The position numbers and the translations under genes were made by a program. From JAHEKB01 sp049115575 (lineage in GTDB: Bacteria > Bacteroidota > Bacteroidia > NS11-12g > UBA9320), in the NCBI GenBank assembly GCA_049115575.1, contig JAGDZU010000002.1, forward strand, positions 62,001-126,000: a DNA stretch of 64,000 nt, in the 5' to 3' direction. Shown here piece by piece: positions 17,429 to 26,438 of the stretch (position 1 is its first letter; every line of letters starts with the position of its first letter). The notes below the pieces were generated by a model, which worked only from the letters and a program-made list of their open reading frames with translations, was not told where the DNA came from and did no database searches.

Positions 17429-18620
17429 CTTTCTAGTTCTTGCATTATTTTTTATAAGCCCCCTTAAAGCCCAGGATTTTATATTTCTTGACGAGGCCTC
17501 ATTTGAAGACTCAACTTCTATATTAAAACTGTCTTTGAGTAGAGAAGCTTCTTCTAATGCACTTACATTTGGTTTGATTAATAATTTCCTGTTTGCAGAT
17601 GGCTTCGAGCTTGAGAATAAAGAGGCATTTATAAACGCCGATCAAGAGCGTTTTAACCTTAAGAATCAGAATGCATTCGGGGTAAGTCAACTGCTAGGTA
17701 ATGGGACAACACAACATGCATTTAGTTTAAGCTATCAGGCCGAATGGTATGCTTCAGCTTCCAAGAAGCTAGCAGAGATGGCATTGTTCGGCAATGCACA
17801 TTTAGCTGGTATGAGTATTAACTCAAAGAATACGGAACTCTTGAACATCAGCAGCTTGTCTTTAAGTTATGAGCGAAGAATGAATTTGAACAAAAGCTGG
17901 GAGATAGGGTGGAGAGTTGGCCTCGACTTCTATGAAGACTTACAACAGTATAGAGCAGATGAAGTCTTTTTCCTAACCGAGGAGCAGGGAAGTTATATAG
18001 ATTTTAGCAGCTCAGACTTGAGGTTTTATTCTAGCTCAGATTATTGGGATGGAATCGGGTTGCATTTAGGAATGAGTTTTAAATACAAGAAAGAGAAAAG
18101 TGAATTCAGCTTTTCAACTGGAAAAATTCGTTTGGCATTTTTAAATCAGGAAAAGCAATATCAAATAGATACCAGTTTCAGATTTGAAGGATTAGAATTG
18201 TCTGGCGCAGATTTATTAAATGGAAACATTACAGAGCTTACGGATAGCCTAATAGATCAGTTTTTGTACTCAAATGTAAATGAGAAGAGTTGGCAAATTC
18301 TTCCTGTGCCTGTGTACTTGGGGTATATGCACACATTAAATCCAGACCATAAAATCGGTGCTCAATTGAGCGCTATTAGTCTGGGTCAATATGGCTGGGA
18401 ACTCAGGTTGATTGATCAAATTAAACTCGCTCCAACTTTTTCATTAAGATCCAGTTTGGCTTATGGTGATTTCACAGGAATTTCTTGGCTCGAAGAAGCT
18501 GAATATGTTCATCAAGACAAATACCATTTTTATCTTGGACTTGCTGGCATACAGGGCTTGTTTCTCAAAGACCAGGCAGGGCACTATGGGTTGTCTGCAG
18601 GATTTGCGGTTAGCTTGTGA
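17409..18620 (+). CDS. probable outer-membrane beta-barrel protein
   Basis: 403 residues with a signal peptide (about 1-21, VISFLVLALFFISPLKAQ). The mature chain is built of alternating-polarity strands with many aromatic residues at strand ends (AFSLSYQAEWYAS, EIGWRVGLDFY, FYLGLAGIQGLF) and ends in FAVSL, consistent with an outer-membrane barrel closing strand. It may belong to the DUF5723-like group, but I could not confirm that. Coupled to the preceding lipoprotein by a 20-bp overlap. Its last 37 bases overlap the SulP gene on the other strand. Confidence 0.72.
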   Translation: MYMRVISFLVLALFFISPLKAQDFIFLDEASFEDSTSILKLSLSREASSNALTFGLINNFLFADGFELENKEAFINADQERFNLKNQNAFGVSQLLGNGTTQHAFSLSYQAEWYASASKKLAEMALFGNAHLAGMSINSKNTELLNISSLSLSYERRMNLNKSWEIGWRVGLDFYEDLQQYRADEVFFLTEEQGSYIDFSSSDLRFYSSSDYWDGIGLHLGMSFKYKKEKSEFSFSTGKIRLAFLNQEKQYQIDTSFRFEGLELSGADLLNGNITELTDSLIDQFLYSNVNEKSWQILPVPVYLGYMHTLNPDHKIGAQLSAISLGQYGWELRLIDQIKLAPTFSLRSSLAYGDFTGISWLEEAEYVHQDKYHFYLGLAGIQGLFLKDQAGHYGLSAGFAVSL

Positions 18621-20830
18621 AGCTGTTCTGTAAACAATGAACCAAAGCGAAGCATTTGATTAATTTCATGGCTGTTGAGCAACCTGAAGAACCTAAAAAT
18701 CAAGATAATGTTGTTTTGACTTTCAATGTGGTAACGCTCTTCGTTTTTAAGGAATATTTGCAGTTCCTTATTGAACGTTTTCTTAATCTCTTCTTTATTT
18801 CTCCCTTTCAATGAGTAGGATGTATCAAAACTATCAACCACCCCGAGATTTATATCTTCCTTCGACGCTAAATCCAATAATCGATCAAATAGCTTCTCAT
18901 GCTCCAATGTGAAATCTGGAATGTTTTGATCATAAACAATTCTGAGCATGGTGGCATGGTGCACTTCAGCCGCCATAAGAGCGCCTTCATCAAATGTTAT
19001 ATCATTTATTTCCCAATGAAGTCCATTCTTGTATGTGCCTTTAATTTTGTTTTTAGAATACTCAATTGGCCTACTTAAAAAGAAACTGTTCTGTTTTAAT
19101 CTGCCTGTTTTCCAATTTAAATCTGGTATAAAGTCCCACTTATTAAAATTGCTTAACTCTTCTAGTTCCTTTTGCCTTTTAGATAAACGCTTTTTTCTCA
19201 ATGGGGGTAAAACATGAAGACTAAATGGGTGGTCGCTTGTGGTTAAGTGCTCGTCTAGACCAAGAACAGAAAAGGAACCTGATCTTTCATTTTCGTGATC
19301 TAAACCCCAATCATTCACATACTCTAAGATGGAATAATCTACTAATCTAGAATGTGAAAAGTCAAAAATCACTTGCTCTTTTTCTGGTATTCGTTTCAGT
19401 TTCTTTTCCAGTTTAAGAACGCTCGCAAAATTTGCAACGCCTTTAGCTTTTACATGAAAATGGCTATCAATTTTACTCACTGAAAAGTTGGGATTCAAGA
19501 TGTACCTCAGGAATGTTGTAGGAGGCAAACTGCTTCTAATTAGATGCAATAGAAGTGTAAATAAGACTCCAATTACTATACCCCATATTAAATCGGTGAG
19601 TATGGTGAAGAGCAGTGTATTGATGAGAATAAGCAATTGCTCATAACCTTTGAGTGAGGCGTCTTTAAACACCTTAGGAGAAGCTAATTTATATCCTGAG
19701 TACACCAGTATAGCTGCAAGTGCGGCCAGAGGCACCATTTGAATATACTGGGACATTAAAAACACGAATGCTAAAATGAATAATCCGTGATAAAAATTTG
19801 AGAACCTAGTTCTCGCTCCGTGATTTATGTTCACGGAACTTCTAACTATTACGGCAAGTACAGGTAAACCACCAAGAAAACCTGAGACCATAGTACTTAT
19901 ACCTACTGCACCTAAATCGTGATTCAAGTTTGTTTTTCTTTTATAAGGATCTAGTTTATCAATGGCCTTGGCGCTTAAAACTGTTTCTATAGTTGAGATA
20001 AGAAAAATAGATAATACTGCAATCCAAAAATCAACATTGCCTATCTTGTCGAAATTGGGCCTTATGCTAAATCCATCTATGACATTGGCCGGTAAATTCA
20101 CTAAGAATTCCGTATTGATCATGTGTAAATCACCCAAGGCTTCTACTTCCCCATCAGATAGGTATTGAAATAGTAAAAACAATGGGATGGAAGTAAGCAA
20201 AACCCACATAGGACCGGGAATAAATTTTACGAATCGGCTTTTAACATAAGGGTGTCTAGCCAAAATGAAAAGACTGTTAAAGAATATGATAGTAACAAAA
20301 GGATGAAGGCTTGACAAGCTTGAAGGTATGGCCTTCAATGATTCCAAAGGGCTGCCTTTGAACGGCACTCCCAAGCCCACATGAATTTGGCTAGCAAAAA
20401 TGATGACTCCAATAGCAGCCAGCATTCCTTGAACAACAGATGACGGAAAAAAGTTGCCATATTTCCCAAGCCTAAAAACTCCAAATAGCAATTGAATGCC
20501 ACCTGCACACATAAATGCAGCAGTTACATATTGAAACCCATTTGCAGTCCCTGGGTCAGACAATGCTCCCATAGCAAACAGGGTAACTACAATTAGACTG
20601 GCCGTTGGGCCATTTATAGCCACGTGCCCACTTCTAATAAAGGTTGTAAATATTCCACCAACCATGGCCGCAATTAGTCCAGCCATTGGAGGGGCACCAG
20701 AAGCTATAGCAACACCCAGTGATAATGGTAAGGCAACAAGAGATACACTCAAACCAGCTACCAGATCTCTTCGCCAATTATGAATCAAACCCTTGAAACC
20801 AGATACATGTAAATCGTTGGTTTCTTTCAA
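18584..20830 (-). CDS. SulP family anion transporter (sulfate/bicarbonate) with STAS domain
   Basis: 748 residues. The membrane domain (about 1-430) opens with DLVAGLSVSLVALPLSLGVAIASG and contains the SulP signature around NGPTASLIVV, with 10-12 hydrophobic segments. A cytoplasmic STAS domain follows (about 455-560, with VIFDFSHSRLVDYSILE). SulP proteins exchange or import sulfate, bicarbonate or other anions; bicarbonate is a common role in marine bacteria, but the substrate cannot be read from sequence. An extra C-terminal region of about 190 residues after STAS has no recognised domain. It follows glyA by 31 bp on the same strand; its 3' end overlaps the opposing gene by 37 bp. Confidence 0.9.
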   Translation of the reverse strand: MKETNDLHVSGFKGLIHNWRRDLVAGLSVSLVALPLSLGVAIASGAPPMAGLIAAMVGGIFTTFIRSGHVAINGPTASLIVVTLFAMGALSDPGTANGFQYVTAAFMCAGGIQLLFGVFRLGKYGNFFPSSVVQGMLAAIGVIIFASQIHVGLGVPFKGSPLESLKAIPSSLSSLHPFVTIIFFNSLFILARHPYVKSRFVKFIPGPMWVLLTSIPLFLLFQYLSDGEVEALGDLHMINTEFLVNLPANVIDGFSIRPNFDKIGNVDFWIAVLSIFLISTIETVLSAKAIDKLDPYKRKTNLNHDLGAVGISTMVSGFLGGLPVLAVIVRSSVNINHGARTRFSNFYHGLFILAFVFLMSQYIQMVPLAALAAILVYSGYKLASPKVFKDASLKGYEQLLILINTLLFTILTDLIWGIVIGVLFTLLLHLIRSSLPPTTFLRYILNPNFSVSKIDSHFHVKAKGVANFASVLKLEKKLKRIPEKEQVIFDFSHSRLVDYSILEYVNDWGLDHENERSGSFSVLGLDEHLTTSDHPFSLHVLPPLRKKRLSKRQKELEELSNFNKWDFIPDLNWKTGRLKQNSFFLSRPIEYSKNKIKGTYKNGLHWEINDITFDEGALMAAEVHHATMLRIVYDQNIPDFTLEHEKLFDRLLDLASKEDINLGVVDSFDTSYSLKGRNKEEIKKTFNKELQIFLKNEERYHIESQNNIILIFRFFRLLNSHEINQMLRFGSLFTEQLHKLTANPADNP

Positions 20831-20861
20831 AAACGGAATGTTATGCCGCTAAAAATACGAC

Positions 20862-22151
20862 TTAATGAGCAAAGGAAGCTGCACTATATAAAGGGAATTT
20901 AGCCATTAGAGTATGAGTGGCCTGCTTCACTTCTTCTATAACAGACTCATTATCAACATTTGACAACACTCTATCTACTAATTCAGCTATAGTTTCCATG
21001 TCTTCTTCTTTCATACCGCGTGTGGTTACAGCAGGTGTTCCAATTCGCATCCCTGATGTAACAAAAGGTGAACGTGTTTCAGAAGGGACGGTGTTCTTAT
21101 TTATAGTGATATCAGCTCGCACCAAGGTGTTTTCAGCCACTTTGCCTGTGAGTGTTTCGCTTTTTGTTCTAAGGTCAATAAGCATTAAGTGGTTATCGGT
21201 TCCTCCAGAGATAATTTTGTATCCTCTCTTAGTAAAAGCAGATGCTAGAGCTTGGGCATTGGCAATTACTTGTTTACAGTATTCAGTGTATTCTGGTTGA
21301 AGTGCCTCTCCAAAAGCGATGGCTTTGGCTGCAATAATATGCTCCAATGGACCTCCTTGAGTTCCTGGAAAAACAGCCCCATCTAAAATGGATGACATTT
21401 TTCGAATACTACCCTTAGGTGTTGTAATTCCCCATGGATTTTCAAAATCCTGACCCATCAAGATTAATCCTCCTCTAGGGCCTCTTAGGGTTTTATGAGT
21501 TGTTGTAGTTACTATATGGCAATGTTGCATAGGATTGTTAAGCAATCCAGTGGCAATCATGCCTGAGGGGTGAGAGATATCAGCCAATAACAGGGCACCA
21601 ACTTTGTCTGCAATTTCTCTAAACCTTTTGTAATCCCAATCTCTTGAATAAGACGAAGCACCACATATTATCAACTTTGGTTGTGCTTCTATGGCTTTCT
21701 GTTCAACCATATCCATGTCAACAAGTCCAGTATCTTCATTTACACCATAAAAGTGAGAGTTATAAATTTTACCAGAGAAATTTACAGGAGAACCATGTGT
21801 TAAATGTCCCCCATGTGAAAGGTCAAATCCCAACATAGAATCACCTGGTTTAAGTACACCTAGCATAACGGCTGCATTTGCCTGTGAACCACTATGTGGT
21901 TGCACATTGGCCCAAGCTGCTCCAAATAGTTTTTTAGCACGCTCAATGGCTAAATCTTCAATTTGATCAACTACTTCACAACCTCCATAATATCTTTTGT
22001 GAGGTAACCCTTCAGCGTATTTGTTTGTGCATACACTGCCGCACGCTCGCATCACGTCTGCTGACGTAAAATTTTCTGAAGCGATGAGCTCAATTCCATT
22101 CTGTTGGCGCTCAAGCTCTTTTTGAATGAGATCAAATACCTGTTCTGTCAT
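20862..22151 (-). CDS. glyA: serine hydroxymethyltransferase
   Basis: PLP enzyme converting serine plus tetrahydrofolate to glycine plus 5,10-methylene-THF, feeding purine, thymidylate and methionine synthesis. 429 residues. Seen: IELIASENFTS near the N-terminus, NKYAEGLPHKRYYGGCE, the PHSGSQAN substrate segment, and the PLP-lysine motif VTTTTHKTLRGPRGG. It starts 2 bp after the purS stop, so purS and glyA form one translation unit. This places one-carbon supply beside a purine-pathway subunit. Confidence 0.98.
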   Translation of the reverse strand: MTEQVFDLIQKELERQQNGIELIASENFTSADVMRACGSVCTNKYAEGLPHKRYYGGCEVVDQIEDLAIERAKKLFGAAWANVQPHSGSQANAAVMLGVLKPGDSMLGFDLSHGGHLTHGSPVNFSGKIYNSHFYGVNEDTGLVDMDMVEQKAIEAQPKLIICGASSYSRDWDYKRFREIADKVGALLLADISHPSGMIATGLLNNPMQHCHIVTTTTHKTLRGPRGGLILMGQDFENPWGITTPKGSIRKMSSILDGAVFPGTQGGPLEHIIAAKAIAFGEALQPEYTEYCKQVIANAQALASAFTKRGYKIISGGTDNHLMLIDLRTKSETLTGKVAENTLVRADITINKNTVPSETRSPFVTSGMRIGTPAVTTRGMKEEDMETIAELVDRVLSNVDNESVIEEVKQATHTLMAKFPLYSAASFAH

Positions 22152-22153
22152 AA

Positions 22154-22408
22154 TTATGCGTTTGTTCCTACTTCAATAGTGTAGTTCTCCATAACGGGGT
22201 TCACTAACACTCTTTTACATGCATCTTCTGCAATGGCGTATGCATCATCTGCATTGCCTGCTTCTATATGCATGACTATTCGTTTTCCTACACGAACGTC
22301 TTGTACTTCTGCAATTCCAATTTTGTTCAATCCCTGATGAACAGTTTTTCCTTGGGGGTCTAATAGCCCTTTTAAAGGAAGGATGTTTACGTCAACTTCA
22401 AAAATCAT
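22154..22408 (-). CDS. purS: phosphoribosylformylglycinamidine synthase subunit PurS
   Basis: Small subunit of the split FGAM synthase (PurS-PurQ-PurL), where it helps ammonia transfer from PurQ to PurL. 84 residues from the ATG at 22408, the normal size; a longer open frame reaches 22465 but would overlap pssA by 60 bp. Seen: MIFEVDVNILPLKGLLDPQG and the GKRIVMHIEA beta-strand, typical of PurS. The start overlaps the pssA stop as ATGA; glyA follows 2 bp after the stop. A free PurS implies that small PurL and PurQ are encoded elsewhere rather than the single large PurL. Confidence 0.9.
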   Translation of the reverse strand: MIFEVDVNILPLKGLLDPQGKTVHQGLNKIGIAEVQDVRVGKRIVMHIEAGNADDAYAIAEDACKRVLVNPVMENYTIEVGTNA

Positions 22409-23109
22409 AGTGTTCTCAATCGCTTTTGGCTCGTCAAAGAAATGACCAGATAAAGTATCAAACAAAGAATTACGCCAAAAAACTTAAAAATGACCACTAA
22501 GACAACAAATGCGAGCAAACTAAAAATCCTTAAACGATTGAGCCACTTTACTTTGCTAGATAGTTTTATAGAATAGAATTTTATAGAACTAATCATTAAG
22601 AGCCCGCCAATTATAGTATACATTAGAATAAATACCGGGTGATTTAACCATGTAGAAACTTCACTGGAATAAGTTGAGGCAAGAGGAATAGAAAAACTGG
22701 TTATAGCCAAGGCAGGAGTCGCAAGACCAGTAAAGTACTCATTTTGTTCTTTGGTATTGTTAAATACAGCTAACCTATAAGCGGCAAACAGAGGTAACGC
22801 CAATACCACAAGGGGCAAGGAATATCCAAACAGTTCGGTTCCGGATTGTAGCCAGTAATTGTATAATGTTAAAGCAGGAGCAGCACCAAAACTGACCATA
22901 TCCGCCAAAGAATCCAGATCCTTTCCTATATCGCTCTTAACATTAAGCCAACTTGCAACGGCGCCATCAAAAAAATCTAATACAGCACTAAAGGCTATAG
23001 AAAGTATAACCAGGTCAAACTCTAACTTAAAAGCAAAAATGATAGCAGCACAACCAAATAATAGATTGCCCAATGTTAGCATATTTGGAATTTGGTTTTT
23101 GATACTCAT
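22405..23109 (-). CDS. pssA: CDP-diacylglycerol-serine O-phosphatidyltransferase
   Basis: Makes phosphatidylserine from CDP-diacylglycerol and serine at the inner membrane, the step before phosphatidylethanolamine. 234 residues with about six to eight membrane segments. The CDP-alcohol phosphotransferase motif D-x2-D-G-A-x2-R/S-x8-G-x3-D-x3-D is visible as DFFDGAVAS, then GKDLDSLADMVSFG. Partners in the same pathway are in this window: cdsA (50557) and psd (52693). First gene of a coupled pssA-purS-glyA run (ATGA overlap with purS). Confidence 0.93.
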   Translation of the reverse strand: MSIKNQIPNMLTLGNLLFGCAAIIFAFKLEFDLVILSIAFSAVLDFFDGAVASWLNVKSDIGKDLDSLADMVSFGAAPALTLYNYWLQSGTELFGYSLPLVVLALPLFAAYRLAVFNNTKEQNEYFTGLATPALAITSFSIPLASTYSSEVSTWLNHPVFILMYTIIGGLLMISSIKFYSIKLSSKVKWLNRLRIFSLLAFVVLVVIFKFFGVILCLILYLVISLTSQKRLRTL

Positions 23110-23216
23110 ACTGCATTCAAAGCTAGCTCTTTTGTCATAAAATGCTCAGATAGAATCATTAGTCTTATTATTCCATTTGATTAACGACATTAAGTTCGAA
23201 ACAAAATTGGCGGATA

Positions 23217-23224
23217 TACGTTTG
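23217..23224 (+). promoter_or_regulatory. candidate TonB-receptor promoter (-7 element)
   Basis: TACGTTTG matches the Bacteroidota -7 consensus and ends 9 bp before the ATG at 23234, which would give an almost leaderless transcript. A -33 element at good spacing is not clear. Confidence 0.33.
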
Positions 23225-23233
23225 AAGCCTAGA

Positions 23234-25579
23234 ATGAAAAGCATTAAAATTACAATTCTTCTTCTTGTGGCCTCTTTGAGTTCTTTAGCTCAATCTTATA
23301 GCATTAGCGGTAGAGTTAAAGATGCAGATAACGGAGAGGATCTTATCGGTGCGGTTGTGAAAGTTGCCGATGCAGGTGGTGCGCTGACTAATGTATATGG
23401 ATTCTATTCATTGTCTTTACCCAAAGGCAGTTACACCGTAACTTTTAGCTATTTAGGATACAGCAAACAAGTGCGCGAAATTGAATTGGATGACAATCTG
23501 ACTATCAATATTGAGCTTCAAAAGGTATCTCAAGAAATTGGGGGTGTTGTTGTGAGCGCCAAGTCCAACGAAAGCAATGTTGAAAATAAGAAAATCAGTG
23601 TTGTTAAGATGGAGATGGAGCAAATCAAGGAAATACCAGTGGTATTTGGCGAAGTAGATATTCTAAAGACCATAACGCTTCTACCTGGTATACAATCTGG
23701 AGGAGAAGCTAGCTCTGGAATTAATGTAAGAGGGGGTGGGCAAGATCAAAACCTAATCTTATTAGACGAAGCTACCGTTTACAATGCTTCCCATTTGTTG
23801 GGATTTTTTAGTGTTTTTAACGGAGATGCTATAAAAGACCTTGAAGTTTATAAAGGAGGAATTCCTGCCCAGTATGGCGGAAGGTTAGCATCTCTTATAG
23901 ACATTAGAATGAAGGATGGCAATAAGAAAAGATTCGCAGGTGCTGGAGGAATTGGCACCATTAGCAGTAGGTTAACATTAGAAGGGCCAATCGTAAAAGA
24001 TAAATCATCATTTATGGTTGCGGGCAGAAGAAGCTATGCCGATGTATTTCTTCCTTTGGCTGGAGATGACTTGGCAAAAGAAAGCACTTTGTTTTTCTAC
24101 GATCTAAATTTAAAGGCCAATTATAATTTCAGTGATAAAGATAGAGTTTACCTCAGCGCCTATTTTGGACGGGATGTATTTGGCTTGGGCTCTTTGTTCT
24201 CATTGAAATGGGGAAATGCAACAACCACACTTAGATGGAATCATATCTTTAATCAGAAGCTTTTCTCAAACCTTTCTCTGGTTTATAGCGACTTTGATTA
24301 TGGATTTGGTGTTGAGTTTTCTGAAAACGCCAAGTTTGGCTTTGATCAAGACATAGAAGATGTATACATAAAGCCTGATTTCACCTACTTCTTTAGTCCA
24401 AAAAGCACTTTAAACTTTGGAGGGCAGCTGATTCATCACAACTTTAATCCAGGAACGTTTACTTCTACAGATCAGGTTCAACAATTGGAGAAAAGAAGAG
24501 CTCTAGAAGGAGCTTTGTACTTAGACCACAAATACGAATTCACTAAAAGATTAAATGTGAGGTATGGACTTAGATATTCTGCTTTCACAAACTTGGGAGG
24601 GTCTAACTTCACTTATACTAAAGATGGTAATTATGCGGTCATAGATTCTTTGACCCAAACTCAAGTATTCGAAGGGAATGAAATGCACAACTATTATGGC
24701 GGGTTAGAACCTAGGGCAGCAATTAGCTATAATTTGAATCCCCTAATGGCTATAAAAGGTTCTTACAATAGAACCATGCAGTACATTCAACAAGCGAGCA
24801 ATACAGCTTCAGCATTTCCAACGGATCAGTGGTTCTCTTCAAACAATAACGTGGCGCCTCAGATTTCAGATCAGGTGGCCATTGGGTTATTCAAAAACTT
24901 TGATTTGGGGATTGAATCCTCTGTTGAAATTTATTACAAATGGATGCAGAACCAAATCGATTACAGAGATGGAGCAAACTTGATTTTCAATAAATATCTA
25001 GACGGTGAACTTTTGTTTGGAGATGGGTATAGTTATGGAGCTGAATTTTATGTGAATAAGGTTAAAGGTGTTACCACCGGCTTCCTGTCCTATACTTGGT
25101 CTAAAACCATGCGTGAAATTGAAGGGGTAAATAATGGGGAAGAGTACGCCACAGGATTTGACAGAAGACATAATCTGGCCTTAGTGGTTAGTCACAGATT
25201 CACAGAACGAGTTATTGCTACTGCGAGTTTCACATATACCACGGGGAACCCATTTACTCCTCCTTCTGGGAAGTATTATTATAGGGGTCAATGGAATAAT
25301 TATTATGGGCCGAGAAATTCATATAGAATCCCAGACTATCACCGGGCAGATATTGGAGTTACTATTAACCCCAAGAAAAGACCAGATAGAAAGTTTAGCA
25401 GCAGCTGGAACTTCTCTATTTACAATGTTTATAATAGGGCAAATCCATATAGCATCTATTTTGCACAAGCAGATGAAGAGCAAGCAGAGAAGTTTGGAGT
25501 GGAAGAAGGTGAGAGCATTGCCGTGCAGGTTGCCTTATTTAAAATGATACCATCAATAACTTGGAATTTTAATTTTTGA
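23234..25579 (+). CDS. TonB-dependent outer-membrane receptor with carboxypeptidase-like N-terminal domain
   Basis: 781 residues from the ATG at 23234, chosen because it begins a clean signal peptide (MKSIKITILLLVASLSSLAQ); the frame is open back to 23177. Domains: carboxypeptidase D-like regulatory domain (about 22-110, with YSISGRVKDADNGEDLIGA), plug (about 115-230, with ILKTITLLPGIQSGG and GINVRGGGQDQN), then a beta-barrel ending in the closing strand SITWNFNF. Such receptors take up a ligand through the outer membrane using TonB energy; ligand unknown. The DUF4249 lipoprotein follows 1 bp after the stop, a pairing typical of Bacteroidota. Confidence 0.93.
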   Translation: MKSIKITILLLVASLSSLAQSYSISGRVKDADNGEDLIGAVVKVADAGGALTNVYGFYSLSLPKGSYTVTFSYLGYSKQVREIELDDNLTINIELQKVSQEIGGVVVSAKSNESNVENKKISVVKMEMEQIKEIPVVFGEVDILKTITLLPGIQSGGEASSGINVRGGGQDQNLILLDEATVYNASHLLGFFSVFNGDAIKDLEVYKGGIPAQYGGRLASLIDIRMKDGNKKRFAGAGGIGTISSRLTLEGPIVKDKSSFMVAGRRSYADVFLPLAGDDLAKESTLFFYDLNLKANYNFSDKDRVYLSAYFGRDVFGLGSLFSLKWGNATTTLRWNHIFNQKLFSNLSLVYSDFDYGFGVEFSENAKFGFDQDIEDVYIKPDFTYFFSPKSTLNFGGQLIHHNFNPGTFTSTDQVQQLEKRRALEGALYLDHKYEFTKRLNVRYGLRYSAFTNLGGSNFTYTKDGNYAVIDSLTQTQVFEGNEMHNYYGGLEPRAAISYNLNPLMAIKGSYNRTMQYIQQASNTASAFPTDQWFSSNNNVAPQISDQVAIGLFKNFDLGIESSVEIYYKWMQNQIDYRDGANLIFNKYLDGELLFGDGYSYGAEFYVNKVKGVTTGFLSYTWSKTMREIEGVNNGEEYATGFDRRHNLALVVSHRFTERVIATASFTYTTGNPFTPPSGKYYYRGQWNNYYGPRNSYRIPDYHRADIGVTINPKKRPDRKFSSSWNFSIYNVYNRANPYSIYFAQADEEQAEKFGVEEGESIAVQVALFKMIPSITWNFNF

Positions 25580-25580
25580 G

Positions 25581-26438
25581 ATGAGCAGAAATATATTAAT
25601 ACTTTTAATAGCCGTATTCATTTTTAGCTCTTGTGAGAAACTAATACAGATAGAAACTCCACAAAGCTTGAATAGTATAGTTGTGGAAACGGAAATTACC
25701 ACGGTTAAAAGCCAGTGGGAAGTTTCTATAACAGAGTCTCAGGCGTATTATGATCAAAGCGAACCTAAGAATGCTATTTCAGCATTGGTTACTATCAGTG
25801 ATGATTTAGGGAATATTGATACTCTAAAGTATCAAGGCTTTAGTCTGTTCAAAACAGATAGTGCAAAAGCAGCTGTCCCAGGTAGAACGTACTTTCTGCA
25901 TATAGAATACGATGGTCAAGAGTATGATGCTATGGAATACTGCAGGTTTCAAAATGATATTGACACCTTTACAGCCTACTTCTTGCCAGAAAACAATGGG
26001 TTCATTGAAAAAGGGTGGTACGCTTTTCAGAAGTCTTTAGAATCAGAATTGGAAGGGGACTACTATGAATGGATGATTTATAAGAACGACACTCTCCAAG
26101 ATCAGTTTGGGTATGTTTTAGATGAGGACAGAAACAGAGACTTCAGCTTTTTTAATTTATCCATAGATGCGGATGATCCTTTAGCTGGCCTGGATGATGG
26201 AATTTTGCCTAGGCCTTTCCCTTTCACCTTTGACCCAGGAGATACTATTATTATGGATCAATACTGTTTTGGTGAGGGATATTATAATTTCCTTATCGAA
26301 CTACAGAATCAACAAAATAGGTCTGGTACACCATTTGATCCTCCGCCAGCAAACCCAATATCAAACATTAGCAATGGAGCCTATGGTTATTTTGCTGTTA
26401 AAAATATTGTGACTGCTAAAACAGTTATTCCTCTTTAA
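25581..26438 (+). CDS. DUF4249 family lipoprotein
   Basis: 285 residues. Lipoprotein signal ending in FIFSSC (Cys18), followed by LIQIETPQSLNSIVVE and a beta-rich domain typical of DUF4249. In Bacteroidota these lipoproteins regularly follow TonB receptors and are thought to act as surface partners, possibly in a role analogous to SusD; this is context-based. Only 1 bp separates it from the receptor gene. The 3' end overlaps the opposing thioredoxin-like gene by 14 bp. Confidence 0.85.
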   Translation: MSRNILILLIAVFIFSSCEKLIQIETPQSLNSIVVETEITTVKSQWEVSITESQAYYDQSEPKNAISALVTISDDLGNIDTLKYQGFSLFKTDSAKAAVPGRTYFLHIEYDGQEYDAMEYCRFQNDIDTFTAYFLPENNGFIEKGWYAFQKSLESELEGDYYEWMIYKNDTLQDQFGYVLDEDRNRDFSFFNLSIDADDPLAGLDDGILPRPFPFTFDPGDTIIMDQYCFGEGYYNFLIELQNQQNRSGTPFDPPPANPISNISNGAYGYFAVKNIVTAKTVIPL

